Numbered from the stretch's first letter, positions 1 through 9,189 are shown. The stretch: 39,054 bases of DNA from Chitinivibrionales bacterium (GCA_014728015.1 WJMI01000112.1:1-39054); one strand, 5' to 3'. Notes: generated by a model from the sequence alone, not told the origin. Numbers and translations are program-made.

Positions 1-1
1 G

Positions 2-58
2 ATCGGCATTGGCGAGCTGAAAGACTATCTTCGCGGGCGGGGCGTGACAGTCCGGTAG
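2..58 (+). CDS. 3' end of an unidentified gene (partial)
   Basis: An open frame runs from the window edge to a TAG at 56-58 and encodes the last 18 residues of a protein, ending GRGVTVR. It lies 58 bases upstream of the next likely start on the same strand. The fragment is too short to name a family, and it could be a chance open frame. Confidence 0.35.
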   Translation: MGIGELKDYLRGRGVTVR

Positions 59-116
59 GAGGGCCGGCGTTGCCGTGCGGGCTCCGGAATCCGGCCGTGA
101 AGTTATATTCGGGACA

Positions 117-1658
117 ATGCGTGCAATTCGGTTGGTACCCCATAGCATCAACAAAGCCGCTTGTGCTGTTGGCAGCGGCATCTTCACCTTGGCATTGCTT
201 GCGTGGATCGGGTGCTCGCATGATCCGGCACGCGCTGATGCCGCGGATGCATCCTTGAGCGTCAGCATTGTCCATCCGGGGCATCTCGCCCGCGCGTCAT
301 CTTCCACAATCACTTTCTGGGGCACCGTGAGTGCTGATGCCGCATCGCGGCTGCGGGTGTATTGCGCTGATGATATCCTGCCGGTGATCCTGCTCGATGA
401 TACGCTGTGGCGGGCCACTGCCACGATATCCGGCAATGCATCCGGAGACATCCTTGCAGTCCGTGCGTGCATCACAGAGGGAGATACGTGTGATACTCTG
501 TTCGTGCGCTGCGCCCCGGGCGCGATTGAGCCGGTACCGCCCCTGTATGACGGGTACCATGTATACGGCGGCCCGCTCGATATCCGTTTGAGGACCGATA
601 CCGCTGTCGCGTCATTTGATCGCGTCACCATAAATGGAAAAAACCTTGAGCAATATGATGCCGGCGAGTGGCGCTACGACGGCTTTCCGCTCGATACCGG
701 GGGGCATCTCGCGCGCACGCTCTGCTCCTGTATCGGGTGGCGGGAAGGCGCCGGGATCGATTCGCTGCTTCTGACCGTGGTATACGACACGACCGATACC
801 CAGACAGCGGCAGGCGGCGGCAGCGTGACATATGCGCGAACGGATGACTCGGTGACGGGGTGCGCTGTGTATCTGCCGCCGGACTGGCGTATCGAATCGT
901 ATGACACGAGCCTGCATCCTCCTCTGTACGCCGGCAAGGTTTACGGTATTCCCGCGCGGGATTCCGTGGTGGCGGCTTCGGTAGTGCGCGCCGATACGGC
1001 ACCGCACCTGCTGCTTATTGAAAAGACCCTTGCCGCGGATACGACCGGCGGAACAGGGCGCGAAACGTATCTCGACAGATTGCGGGATCATATCGACACA
1101 ACGTTCGGCCTTACCCTGAGCGCGTGGCGCGAGGCGCCGTTTCCCGGTTTTGATCATGAAATCCTATTCTTTTCAGCGCTTGCTTCGAATACGGGGAGTG
1201 CATATACCTATGTGGATTACCATGCGCTGGCAAAGAAAGGGGCATACGGATATTCGGTATGGGTCGAGGGTGATTCATCGAACCTTTTCGCGGATATGGC
1301 CGGCTATATGGATATCGTTCGTACGGCGCAGTTCCCGGATGACTCGGGTGAGGTGGAGACCGTTGCGCGTCTGGTGTCTCTTGCCGTGACGCCTGGAACA
1401 TACCGCCCGGGCTTTACGCCCGGTTGTACGGAGTACGCCGTTGCCGTGCCAAGCAATGTAGATACCATTCACTGTACGGCCGTACGCGACACGGCGGTGA
1501 CCGATTCCTGTACCGTTTCCTGGGGTTCGGTGATTGTTGCCGGCGACAGCGCCGCGGTACCGCTGCCGGTGGGCGCGACCCGGATTGCTATTACCGCGTT
1601 TCCTCTTTCGGGCGGGACCGCCACCACCTATTCGTTGAATGCCACCAGAAGGCCATGA
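117..1658 (+). CDS. secreted lipoprotein-like protein with Ig-like domains and C-terminal cadherin-like beta-sandwich
   Basis: This 513-residue protein has an N-terminal hydrophobic segment (about residues 15-30) ending in WIGC, a weak lipobox, so a lipid-anchored cell-surface or periplasmic role is likely. Two Ig-like stretches follow (about 40-125 and 135-225; the second has the motif NGKNLEQ). A middle region of about 150 residues beginning near YLPPDW resembles PsbP/DcrB-type folds, and the last 85 residues look like the cadherin-like beta-sandwich family (PF12733 type). The ATG at 117 was chosen over the GTG at 75 because it places the hydrophobic segment properly at the N-terminus; no strong ribosome-binding site is seen. 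The stop overlaps the next start as ATGA, so the two genes are probably translationally coupled. The protein shares its layout with the next gene. Its ligand and function are unknown. Confidence 0.75.
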   Translation: MRAIRLVPHSINKAACAVGSGIFTLALLAWIGCSHDPARADAADASLSVSIVHPGHLARASSSTITFWGTVSADAASRLRVYCADDILPVILLDDTLWRATATISGNASGDILAVRACITEGDTCDTLFVRCAPGAIEPVPPLYDGYHVYGGPLDIRLRTDTAVASFDRVTINGKNLEQYDAGEWRYDGFPLDTGGHLARTLCSCIGWREGAGIDSLLLTVVYDTTDTQTAAGGGSVTYARTDDSVTGCAVYLPPDWRIESYDTSLHPPLYAGKVYGIPARDSVVAASVVRADTAPHLLLIEKTLAADTTGGTGRETYLDRLRDHIDTTFGLTLSAWREAPFPGFDHEILFFSALASNTGSAYTYVDYHALAKKGAYGYSVWVEGDSSNLFADMAGYMDIVRTAQFPDDSGEVETVARLVSLAVTPGTYRPGFTPGCTEYAVAVPSNVDTIHCTAVRDTAVTDSCTVSWGSVIVAGDSAAVPLPVGATRIAITAFPLSGGTATTYSLNATRRP

Positions 1659-3658
1659 TTGTGAAACGAACCATTGTTCTTCCGCTGCTATTCTGCGCGC
1701 TCCTGCTTGCGGTGATAAGCATGCCTCGATGCGACAGCATGAGCAATCCCTCGCCCGTTTCCGCCAACGGTTCCGCCGCGCAGGCTGATACGGCCGCGCC
1801 GGGTATTACAGTCGAGGTCATCCCCGATACCCTGACGATTCTCGGGGAAGACAGCCTGATCTGGATTCCCGCTATGGATTCCCTGTTTCTCCGGGGAACA
1901 CTTGCTGATTCATCACTGCCCTTTTCGTCACTCACACTGACTGTCGGGGATTCGGCATATGTGCTTTCGCCCGACACGGCCTGGGCGGCACGCGTGGCAT
2001 TCACGTGGACGGATGATACGCGATGGCGTGCATTGGAGGTCGTCGCGACTGACAGGGCCGGGAATACGGGCCGGGAGCGATTCTTTATACGGCGCGATAC
2101 GCTGTTCTACGACAGCGTTCCTCCCGCGATAGGTGTGGTGGAGCCAATCGGCACTATCATGTCCCGCTCACTTACTCTGAAGCTTTCGGTGACCGACTAT
2201 CACAGCGGCGTATTTGCCGTTACCGTTGACGGGTATCAGGCGGCGCAGCGGGACGATTCGACATGGACCAAGAGCCTTTCATTCCCCGCGCTTGCGCATC
2301 TGGGCGACACCAGCGTCACGATCGTCGCATATGATAAGAGCCGTCTCCGCAACAGCGATACGTTGACTGCCGTATTCGTGTACGACTCAATTGGTGACGG
2401 CACGATTGACACCATGCCGGCGGACACTGTTCCGCCGGTCATTGCCGTACTCGTGCCCGCCGAAGACAGCCTCGAAGTGCTGGCGGAGTCACTCGAGGTG
2501 AGCGTGCGGGTCGTCGATTCGAACGGCGCGGTGACGCGCGTGCAGGTGAATGACCGGAATCTTGAGCAATCCGCATCAGATTCCTTATGGACGGGTATCG
2601 TATACATGGACACGACCCATGGAAGCGTACTGGTGTCTTTCAGGCTGCGGTTCACCGCGGAGGACACCGCCGGCAATATCGATACGGTGTATCGTCACGT
2701 GCTGTATCGCGACACGGGCAGTTCGGCCGACTCGGGTGACATCCAGGCGGTCACCAGCTACGGAACCTGCATGGACTATTTCAAGGTGTATCGGCCGCAA
2801 AACTGGGTGTTCAATTGCGGCATATACGACACGGCGCCTTTTCAGGAAACCGCGGTGCGCTACAATCTTTCCTATGAGCCGCCGGGCCACCGGCGAACCT
2901 ATGCCTACCGCAATGAGTCATTCTGGGACCTGACCGATAGCCTGCTCGATACGCTGCTGAGCGTGGGCATCGAAGTGTACGAGCCGGGCACGATCGGTCT
3001 CGGTACCTCCAATACCGCGGAGGGCTGGGTCAAGGCGGTTGTTGACAGCCTGGACTCGGCAGCCAGCAAGTATGGAAAGGCAAATGTCAGAATGCTGGAT
3101 TCGTCCACATACGAATCCTTGGGGTACTACGCGAAAGAGCGCATGTTTCTGATTAATCTGCTTCTTGAAGGGGCCGATGAAGTCAAGACCCATACGTCAC
3201 TGGTGCGCGTGGCGAGCAACGAAACATACGGGTATATCTTTGTGGCCGAAGAGCCTGATTCCCAGACCCTGTCTGCCTATCTGCCCGCGTATCGCGCCGT
3301 TATCGATGGTATCGTCATTCCGGCATCGGACGGGGCGTACAGCACCGACACGCATCTGTGGGACCTGGGAGTCAGAATCGGCGATGAGAGCACGGATACC
3401 GAGGCGCTGGTGCCTGATTTCAATCCGTTGATGACGTCGTACCTGATATTCACCGATGCCGCGCAGATACGTTTTCGTCCCGACCTGATCAGCAACCCGT
3501 CCGCTGCGGTGCGGGTCGCGGGGGGCGCCGGCCTTGGGGACGGTGAGCTTTCCGATCCGGTTGCGCTCACCGGTGATACGACCGACATCGCCGTGGAAGT
3601 TACGGCGCCGGACGGTGATGCAACGAAGGAATACTCAATCAGGGTCGTTCGTCCATGA
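1655..3658 (+). CDS. secreted multi-Ig-like protein with C-terminal cadherin-like beta-sandwich
   Basis: This 667-residue protein starts at the ATG that overlaps the previous stop (ATGA). It has a signal peptide (basic start, hydrophobic LLFCALLLAVI), with a cysteine near residue 25 in a poor lipobox context. Three or more Ig-like/glucodextranase-like domains follow, each opening with a VPPxI-type strand (near residues 140 and 245). The third has the motif NDRNLEQ, matching NGKNLEQ in the upstream gene. A roughly 170-residue region starting near VYRPQNW is comparable to the PsbP/DcrB-like region upstream, and the C-terminus is another PF12733-like sandwich ending in YSIRVVRP. The domain order shows it is an architectural paralogue of its neighbour with extra Ig repeats. 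A surface adhesin or polysaccharide-binding role is possible but not shown. Its stop overlaps the FecR-domain gene. Confidence 0.75.
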   Translation: MIVKRTIVLPLLFCALLLAVISMPRCDSMSNPSPVSANGSAAQADTAAPGITVEVIPDTLTILGEDSLIWIPAMDSLFLRGTLADSSLPFSSLTLTVGDSAYVLSPDTAWAARVAFTWTDDTRWRALEVVATDRAGNTGRERFFIRRDTLFYDSVPPAIGVVEPIGTIMSRSLTLKLSVTDYHSGVFAVTVDGYQAAQRDDSTWTKSLSFPALAHLGDTSVTIVAYDKSRLRNSDTLTAVFVYDSIGDGTIDTMPADTVPPVIAVLVPAEDSLEVLAESLEVSVRVVDSNGAVTRVQVNDRNLEQSASDSLWTGIVYMDTTHGSVLVSFRLRFTAEDTAGNIDTVYRHVLYRDTGSSADSGDIQAVTSYGTCMDYFKVYRPQNWVFNCGIYDTAPFQETAVRYNLSYEPPGHRRTYAYRNESFWDLTDSLLDTLLSVGIEVYEPGTIGLGTSNTAEGWVKAVVDSLDSAASKYGKANVRMLDSSTYESLGYYAKERMFLINLLLEGADEVKTHTSLVRVASNETYGYIFVAEEPDSQTLSAYLPAYRAVIDGIVIPASDGAYSTDTHLWDLGVRIGDESTDTEALVPDFNPLMTSYLIFTDAAQIRFRPDLISNPSAAVRVAGGAGLGDGELSDPVALTGDTTDIAVEVTAPDGDATKEYSIRVVRP

Positions 3659-4854
3659 GAGGCGCCCTTCTCTGTGTAGTGATTGGGCTGGCATTTCCGC
3701 TGCGCGCCGGCCCAGAAGAGGAAAACCGGCCGTCCCCGCTGTGCACGATTACGGCCCTTTCCGGAAAGGTCGAGCGGCACCTGACCGACACGCTCTGGAC
3801 CGAGTGCGCGGTCAGCGATCCCCTGTATCCCTACTCCCGCGTGCGAACGCATCTGGGATCCCAGTGCGTGCTGACCTTTCATTCGAACACGGTGGTTGTC
3901 CTCGAAGGCAAGACGCTGCTCCGGCTCGAGGGCGTTACGATGGATCCCGCCGAGAACATGCCCATTCTCGATATGGAGCTGGCGGCCGGCAGGATATGGG
4001 TGCGGGCGGCGCTTGACACGACAGCTCCGTACGCGCTTCGGTTCTCGACCGCGCACGCCGTGATGCTGGCCTATACCGATCAGCCGTCGGAGTCACGCAT
4101 GGAGGCGGACCGGTCGGGCACGAGCATCTCCTGCTCCAACGGCCTGATATACGCGGCGCTTCGCGCCGAAGGAAGTCGCCTGTACCGGCTGGGCGCAAAC
4201 CAGATGACTATCGTGCATCCGGGTACCGAGCGGCTGCGCATTGTGTCGGGGGTGCCCACGCATCTGGACACGACGCGAACCAAGTTTGTGCTGGAGCGAC
4301 GGTACCGTGAAACCATGCGCTCACTCGAGCGCAACCTTCGAGACAACGCGGGCCTGTCGGGTCGCATAGAGGACTTTCGAAGCACGGGCGTGCCGCATTT
4401 TTCACTGGTGGTGGAAGGAATGGGGGCGTATGTCGACGAGATCCTGGCGCCCGCTGTTGCGGTCCCGTATACGGACACGGTCGGTGAAGTGCGCGATGAC
4501 GGCGGCGAGGGCACGGTCGAGACGAACGTAAGCTGGGAGGGCCTTCTCACCAACCGGACGATGTTTCGGGTAGGCAGCGGTTTTTTCCTGCAGGATGGAT
4601 TTGCCGGGCGGTCGGGAGGCCATGACAGGCTGTCTATCTATGCAGGAACTCTCACCGTTGCGTTTTTTCCTCCCCAATATGCTGAACATAGTGACTACCG
4701 CACAATAGCAAATGTCAAAGCCATGGCATTTCCCGGAAGATACGGGCTGGCGATCCGGGCAATGTACGCTCCCGTTCTCAGGGCAGGAAGGCGTGCGGTT
4801 CCGTCAATGCCGGCGCGCACGTGCGTGCCAACAGCCCGTCCGCCGACAGTGTAG
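3655..4854 (+). CDS. FecR-domain protein with a probably aberrant C-terminus
   Basis: The protein is 399 residues with a short signal peptide (MRGALLCVVIGLAFPLRA). Residues 25-190 fit a FecR-type domain: an ITALSGKVE strand, a hydrophobic VLTFHSNTVVVLEG core, and a later GRIWVRAAL strand. In FecR itself this domain works in transmembrane signalling, but in many envelope proteins it is a stand-alone beta domain, so the role here is unknown. The gene starts by ATGA overlap with the previous gene, making a three-gene operon. Native-looking sequence ends near residue 340 (about position 4680). The remaining 57 residues are read from the antisense of the 3' end of the convergent beta-helix gene, giving a 160-base overlap and low-complexity Arg/Ala/Pro sequence. 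The likeliest reading is a 3' truncation by insertion or rearrangement. Confidence 0.7.
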   Translation: MRGALLCVVIGLAFPLRAGPEEENRPSPLCTITALSGKVERHLTDTLWTECAVSDPLYPYSRVRTHLGSQCVLTFHSNTVVVLEGKTLLRLEGVTMDPAENMPILDMELAAGRIWVRAALDTTAPYALRFSTAHAVMLAYTDQPSESRMEADRSGTSISCSNGLIYAALRAEGSRLYRLGANQMTIVHPGTERLRIVSGVPTHLDTTRTKFVLERRYRETMRSLERNLRDNAGLSGRIEDFRSTGVPHFSLVVEGMGAYVDEILAPAVAVPYTDTVGEVRDDGGEGTVETNVSWEGLLTNRTMFRVGSGFFLQDGFAGRSGGHDRLSIYAGTLTVAFFPPQYAEHSDYRTIANVKAMAFPGRYGLAIRAMYAPVLRAGRRAVPSMPARTCVPTARPPTV

Positions 4855-6851
4855 ACCGAAACACGAGCCTGTGTAGGAAGGGAAAGAAGAACCGGTCGGC
4901 GTCCGTTAAGCATCCGGAACCGGGGTTGCTGATGCAGACCATACAGGGGGTGGCTCGTGAGCTGGCCACTCGTCTTCCCGGTCCCCATTGTCCCGACCGC
5001 CTCGTATTCGTCAATTGAATTCAATGTCAATGTCACCTCAGTTTGACCTGTTGAACCGTAGAACCGGACATTCTTCTCCACCCATTCCTTTGATTCGTCA
5101 TCCATCCTGACGGTAATCACGTTGGCTTGAAGGTCATGCATGGTGCAGACCCATGCGCCATCTTCGACTACAATTGGACGTTTGAACCAGGATACCGGAA
5201 TGGTAACCTCATCGCCCGGGCTTTTGCCGTTCAGTACCGTGCGCATGTGGTTCTCTTCTGCCGGGCCCGATGGAACAAGGCCTACTTCCGAGGTTTTCCG
5301 CATTGGGTGAAGCGGACCACGGAATTCGTACGGTTCTTCGCTTCCGTTGTGTTCAATATCCATAAGGGTCCTGAAGTCATTCATATTTCTAAATGGGGTA
5401 CGTACCTGCTCAGTCGGATCAGAAACGTCGCAGCCCTGGCCGCCCGGATGGGTCTGCAGATTGCAGAGGCTTTGAGTCCATTCTGCCAACATTGGTGCGT
5501 CTTCCGTGTTATCGTAGATATTTCCATCGATTTCCCATCCCGCCTCCTCAGGTGTGGCTGCGTTCTGAACAAACGGGTCCCCGAACTGCCAGGCGACAGT
5601 CTTCCAGCTTTTGAAGACGTTGTCTTTGAGAATAGTGGGCCCGCCCCGGTGATTCCTCGGTGCCTTCAGGGCAAATCTGAATTCGATATGGCGTGGATTA
5701 TCAACCAGCACATTGCCAATGAATCTCACTTTGCCGTCACCTTCAGTATCATCGTTGTAGTCAAGCTCGTCAGTATTTGCAAATCCATTATCCAGAATCC
5801 CGACACCACCATACAGATTGCTGTAGAAAACGTTGTACATCATGGAACCAAAGTCATTTCCCTCTGTCCAGAGCCCGACACCGCCCCAATGACAGTCCCC
5901 TTCCTGTGGATGAGTACCGGCATGATTGCCGAAAAAGGTGCTGTATTCAATCAGGTAATTCCAGCTGTCCCAATCCGCCCACCAGCCGGCTCCGTTGTGG
6001 TCGTAGCTTACCAATCCTGAGATTACCATGTCTTTGGTGTAGAGGTATTTGTTGGCTCCCATACAGCAGCAGGTGCTGATATTGCTTTTGTTGCATCGGC
6101 GCCAGACACAGTCAATCACGCGATGATCGATTACGCGCATTTCCAGATTGAAGCGGGCCGTGTTCTTGCATGACTCATAGTTTTCCACCCCGTTCAAGTT
6201 GCACTGCTGCCAGTCTCCTTCCTTCCCCTTGCTCCAGAATGTCCCGCCCTGGAGATCTTCAAATACAGATCGATACACATGACAACTGTCGGGTCGCTGA
6301 TATTCCTTGTCGAGAATCATGCCGAATCCACCAAGGTTCCGAAAGCGACAATCAAGTACTCGAACGCCAGGTTCCATCGGGTATACAGCGCACGTCCAGG
6401 TATGCTCATAGCCGGTGTTCTCAAAAGTCATACCTTGAAAGACGTTATTGGCTCTGGCATACACCGATGCCCTGGTTTTGATTTCGGCATTTTCCAATCC
6501 CTTTGCCCGCTTCATCAGCGCTTGTGGTACGCTCGATTCTATTACTGCGCCCCACTTCTTTTCCGAACGGTAGACGACCGGGCGCGCTCTGGTACCTTTT
6601 GCCATCCCGGCAAAACCGGCGTATCGGCCCGGAGCAATCATGACTGTATCACCGGCAGTTGCAATATCTGCTGCTGCCTGAAGGGTCCGAAGGGCCTTTT
6701 TTGCTCCAGATTGCCTGGCAGCTTTGGACAGCGCACCGCTTTGGGAGACCCAGATCGTTTTGGCATCCGCTTGAAATACGATTGAAGATAAAGCGAGGAT
6801 CCCTGCCGAAATGGCCAAACCAGCACGTGAGTGCCTGCATCGAAATCGCAT
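4695..6851 (-). CDS. secreted right-handed parallel beta-helix protein with C-terminal sorting-like domain
   Basis: The 718-residue protein begins with a signal peptide (MRFRCRHSRAGLAISAG..., cleavage near FQADA). The start at 6851 has a GGGGG ribosome-binding site about 6 bases upstream; a longer reading to 6944 would bury the signal peptide. Residues 30-100 are the typical entry segment of beta-helix proteins (LQAAADIATAGDTVMIAPGRY), followed by many Asn- and Gly-rich helix coils to about residue 400. This fold is found in polysaccharide lyases, pectin esterases and adhesins; I cannot see a definite catalytic signature. The last 70 residues (RVSVYTVGGRAV ... LRTGAYIARI) resemble type IX/Por-type C-terminal sorting domains, suggesting surface display. 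The codon usage is less GC-rich than that of the genes before 4690 and after 10170, consistent with acquisition. Confidence 0.85.
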   Translation of the reverse strand: MRFRCRHSRAGLAISAGILALSSIVFQADAKTIWVSQSGALSKAARQSGAKKALRTLQAAADIATAGDTVMIAPGRYAGFAGMAKGTRARPVVYRSEKKWGAVIESSVPQALMKRAKGLENAEIKTRASVYARANNVFQGMTFENTGYEHTWTCAVYPMEPGVRVLDCRFRNLGGFGMILDKEYQRPDSCHVYRSVFEDLQGGTFWSKGKEGDWQQCNLNGVENYESCKNTARFNLEMRVIDHRVIDCVWRRCNKSNISTCCCMGANKYLYTKDMVISGLVSYDHNGAGWWADWDSWNYLIEYSTFFGNHAGTHPQEGDCHWGGVGLWTEGNDFGSMMYNVFYSNLYGGVGILDNGFANTDELDYNDDTEGDGKVRFIGNVLVDNPRHIEFRFALKAPRNHRGGPTILKDNVFKSWKTVAWQFGDPFVQNAATPEEAGWEIDGNIYDNTEDAPMLAEWTQSLCNLQTHPGGQGCDVSDPTEQVRTPFRNMNDFRTLMDIEHNGSEEPYEFRGPLHPMRKTSEVGLVPSGPAEENHMRTVLNGKSPGDEVTIPVSWFKRPIVVEDGAWVCTMHDLQANVITVRMDDESKEWVEKNVRFYGSTGQTEVTLTLNSIDEYEAVGTMGTGKTSGQLTSHPLYGLHQQPRFRMLNGRRPVLLSLPTQARVSVYTVGGRAVGTHVRAGIDGTARLPALRTGAYIARIASPYLPGNAMALTFAIVR

Positions 6852-6983
6852 ATTTGCCCCCAACCTGGTGCGTCTTAACTCATTTTGAATGGTAACCGAG
6901 ACATGCCAAACAATATAAAGAAACAATCGGCAATTACGGTTCATAGATTGCTCTTCACTGTTAAACTGTTACAATGAGATCCA

Positions 6984-7031
6984 ATGAAAAAGGCCCTGTT
7001 CATCGCTCTGGTCGGCGCGATTTTGACTCTG
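6984..7031 (+). pseudogene. possible 5' remnant of a signal-peptide gene
   Basis: An ATG at 6984 opens with MKKALFIALVGAILTL, a textbook signal-peptide start, but the frame then enters a large hairpin and reads unrelated sequence to 7187. No good ribosome-binding site is present. This could be the 5' scrap of a secreted-protein gene destroyed when the hairpin and intron region arrived, or it could be chance. Confidence 0.25.
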
Positions 7032-7080
7032 TGGCGAAGCACGTTGCACTTCAGGCGTTCTGAAGTGTGGCCACAGGTCA
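7024..7080. repeat. large nested hairpin (inverted repeat)
   Basis: The outer arms are TGAC-T-CTGTGGC (7024-7035) and GCCACAGGTCA (7070-7080), 11 paired bases with one bulged T. An inner perfect 8-bp stem pairs CACTTCAG (7047-7054) with CTGAAGTG (7060-7067) around the loop GCGTT. There is no T-run after it, so it is not a standard terminator. It may be the end of a mobile element, a REP-like element, or a target structure for the intron. Confidence 0.6.
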
Positions 7081-7096
7081 TAACAAAGCAATGCCC

Positions 7097-7144
7097 CTCG
7101 ACGCCAAAGGGACCGAACGCTACGCGTTCTCCTTTCGCGCCGAG
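7097..7144. repeat. second long hairpin with symmetrical mismatches
   Basis: The arms CTCG-A-CGC-C-AAAGG (7097-7110) and CCTTT-C-GCG-C-CGAG (7131-7144) pair along 14 positions with only two symmetrical mismatches. They enclose a second stem, GAACGC (7115-7120) with GCGTTC (7124-7129), around TAC. It follows the first hairpin by 16 bases. The bulged, cruciform style recalls recombination sites such as attC, but the conserved end motifs of attC were not found. It is absent from ordinary terminator design because no T-tract follows. Confidence 0.55.
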
Positions 7145-7808
7145 TAATGGCGATCGTGTACGAGGTTTCGAGTCTTGCATCTATTGAACTGAAAGGAGTT
7201 CATCTCATCAATTACCCTTTTGGATGAGTAGCCTGGGGGCGGGTTCGTGCAGTAATGCGCGGGCTGAACTTGCCCCGTCACAGCGCCGCGAAGGCAACCG
7301 ATGGCTTGTTCGATGTGTGAAGAAGGGATCACAGACAGCTTGCTTAGAGATCGGGAGTCGTACCCAGTCAGGGGCGTCGGCAAATCCGCAGGCCGTAGCA
7401 TAACGCGAATGGTGCAGCTTCGTGAGTTACCGCAGGACGATTATCACTGGGAGAGTCCTGTTTGAGGGATAAACCGGGACGCGAGAGCCCGGATACCCGC
7501 CGAGACGTTACGTATTGGACGAAGGCCATTGCGAGCAGGGGAGCAAAGGGTATGTGCACCTGTTCGGGACCCGGAGTAAGGCCATCGGCATGCGGAGAAA
7601 GATGAAAGATGTTGGACCTGAAGCCCATGCGTTCCCACGGAACTTCATCCGTGGCAAGCGTATTCAAGTTGGATGAACCTGGCAAGAGTGCGTGAAGAGC
7701 GTCTGGGTGTCGGAGCGGTCCGGTTAAGTGAGGAAGGTTGAGACAACACAACTCGACTGGAGCGAGGGGCCGTACTTCGACTGCGCTTGAATTGTAAGGA
7801 AGAACTGC

Positions 7809-9101
7809 ATGAGTGCTCAAAAAAAAGCTATGAATGTGCGTAACAAGGTTCAAGCCTTACAGGACAAGCTGTCCTGTGCAGCGAAACAGTCGCTTGACAG
7901 GAGATTCGGTGCACTTTACGATAAGCTCTATCGTGAAGACGTATTGCAGGTCGCATGGGCGCGAGTCCGTGCGAACAAGGGTGCGCCTGGCATTGACAAG
8001 CAAAGCATCGCGTGGGTTGAGAGGGAAATCGGGGTAGCGGAGTTTCTGCGCGAGATACAGCGGGAACTGCACGACTACACGTATCGCGCTCAACCAGTAC
8101 GTCGATACTGGATTGACAAGCCGGGTAAATCCGAAAAGCGTCCGCTGGGCATACCGGTAGTGAAAGACCGCGTAGTCCAGATGGCGGCCAAATTGATATT
8201 GGAGCCGATATTCGAGAGGAACTTTGTGAATGGTTCACATGGATTCCGTCCAGGCCTGAGTCAGCACACGGCGATAGATATGATTCGTCGTGGTATTACG
8301 TTTGAGCGGCTGACGATGGTAATCGACGCTGATATCAAGGGGTGCTTCACCAACATTCGTCACGACATAGTGGTACGGTTGCTCCGCAGGCGCATCAGTG
8401 ATGAGCGCGTAATCCGGCTTATTAAGGGCTGGCTTCGCGCGGGGGTGATGGATGCAGGGGTGTACGTTGATTCGGACGATGTGGGTACGCCGCAGGGCGG
8501 GGTAATATCTCCGCTTTTGTGCAATGTGTATCTGCATACGTTCGACAAGATGTTTGCGGCGAGCGGAATTTACGGCAAGATGGTTCGTTATGCCGACGAC
8601 TTCGTGGTGCTGATGAGGGGTGATGCTCGCAGAGCATTGCGTCTCATACGGCAGATGCTTCGACGTCTTGGTCTGGAAGTACACCCCGAAAAGACGAAGC
8701 TTGTGAGTGCGCGTAAGGGATTTGACTTTCTGAGCGCTCACTTCCGGTTGCGAGACGTGCGCAAGCGCGGCTCTAAGCTGAGGGCTTCGTGTCGTTTGTG
8801 GCCGTCGGACGCGGCACTGGTGCGAATCAAGCAGAAGATTCGGGAGCGAATTGGGAGGCGTTTCAGTCTATCACTCGAAGAGATGATAGGGGAGTTGAAT
8901 CCTCTGATACGTGGATGGAATAACTACCAGCAGTATCGCACGGGGTGCAATGTGGAGCGAAAGCGCTTCGATTACCTGAATCATTTTGTATGGGACCGCC
9001 TTCGAATCTTTCTTAAGCGCAAATACAGCGATCGGTCGCGAGCGGGATGGAGACTGCTTGACAACCGTCCGGTGAAACTGGGCCTTTGTCAGTTCGGCTG
9101 A
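7809..9101 (+). CDS. ltrA: group II intron reverse transcriptase/maturase
   Basis: This 430-residue protein lies in domain IV of the intron and promotes its splicing and retrohoming. N-terminal RT fingers (about residues 60-115) contain GAPGID and KRPLGIP. The palm contains DADIKGCFTNI, GTPQGGVISPLLCNVYLH and the catalytic YADD near residue 262. From about residue 345 a maturase X domain follows (EEMIGELNPLIRGWNNYQQY), with a short C-terminal basic tail ending LGLCQFG. There is no HNH endonuclease domain, as in the endonuclease-minus bacterial intron classes, so mobility would use the replication fork or a single-stranded or hairpin target. The start ATG has GGAAG about 6 bases upstream. All RT motifs look intact, so the enzyme is probably active. 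The gene symbol is generic for this family. Confidence 0.93.
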   Translation: MSAQKKAMNVRNKVQALQDKLSCAAKQSLDRRFGALYDKLYREDVLQVAWARVRANKGAPGIDKQSIAWVEREIGVAEFLREIQRELHDYTYRAQPVRRYWIDKPGKSEKRPLGIPVVKDRVVQMAAKLILEPIFERNFVNGSHGFRPGLSQHTAIDMIRRGITFERLTMVIDADIKGCFTNIRHDIVVRLLRRRISDERVIRLIKGWLRAGVMDAGVYVDSDDVGTPQGGVISPLLCNVYLHTFDKMFAASGIYGKMVRYADDFVVLMRGDARRALRLIRQMLRRLGLEVHPEKTKLVSARKGFDFLSAHFRLRDVRKRGSKLRASCRLWPSDAALVRIKQKIRERIGRRFSLSLEEMIGELNPLIRGWNNYQQYRTGCNVERKRFDYLNHFVWDRLRIFLKRKYSDRSRAGWRLLDNRPVKLGLCQFG

Positions 9102-9156
9102 GCGCTGTGGATGTACGACAACGGTAACTGATAAGCACACAGGGAAAGTCGTCGGT

Positions 9157-9189
9157 GAGCCGGAACGAGGAAAACTCGACTTCCGGTTC
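9157..9189 (+). ncRNA. group II intron domain V (catalytic hairpin)
   Basis: This 33-nt segment pairs GAGCCGGAA (9157-9165) with TTCCGGTTC (9181-9189) over nine base pairs including one G-U. A two-base AC bulge follows on the 3' side, and an apical CGAG/CTCG stem closes a GAAAA loop. It carries the AGC catalytic triad position. Length, bulge and triad match the universally conserved domain V. Confidence 0.88.

Noticed and set aside
5127-6020. 297-codon plus-strand frame over the first beta-helix gene
   Set aside because: It is an antisense shadow without domain signature or ribosome-binding site.
7081-7160. integron attC site
   Set aside because: The TAACAAAGC start and imperfect hairpin recall attC, but no matching RYYYAAC/GTTRRRY pair flanks it and there is no integrase or gene cassette.
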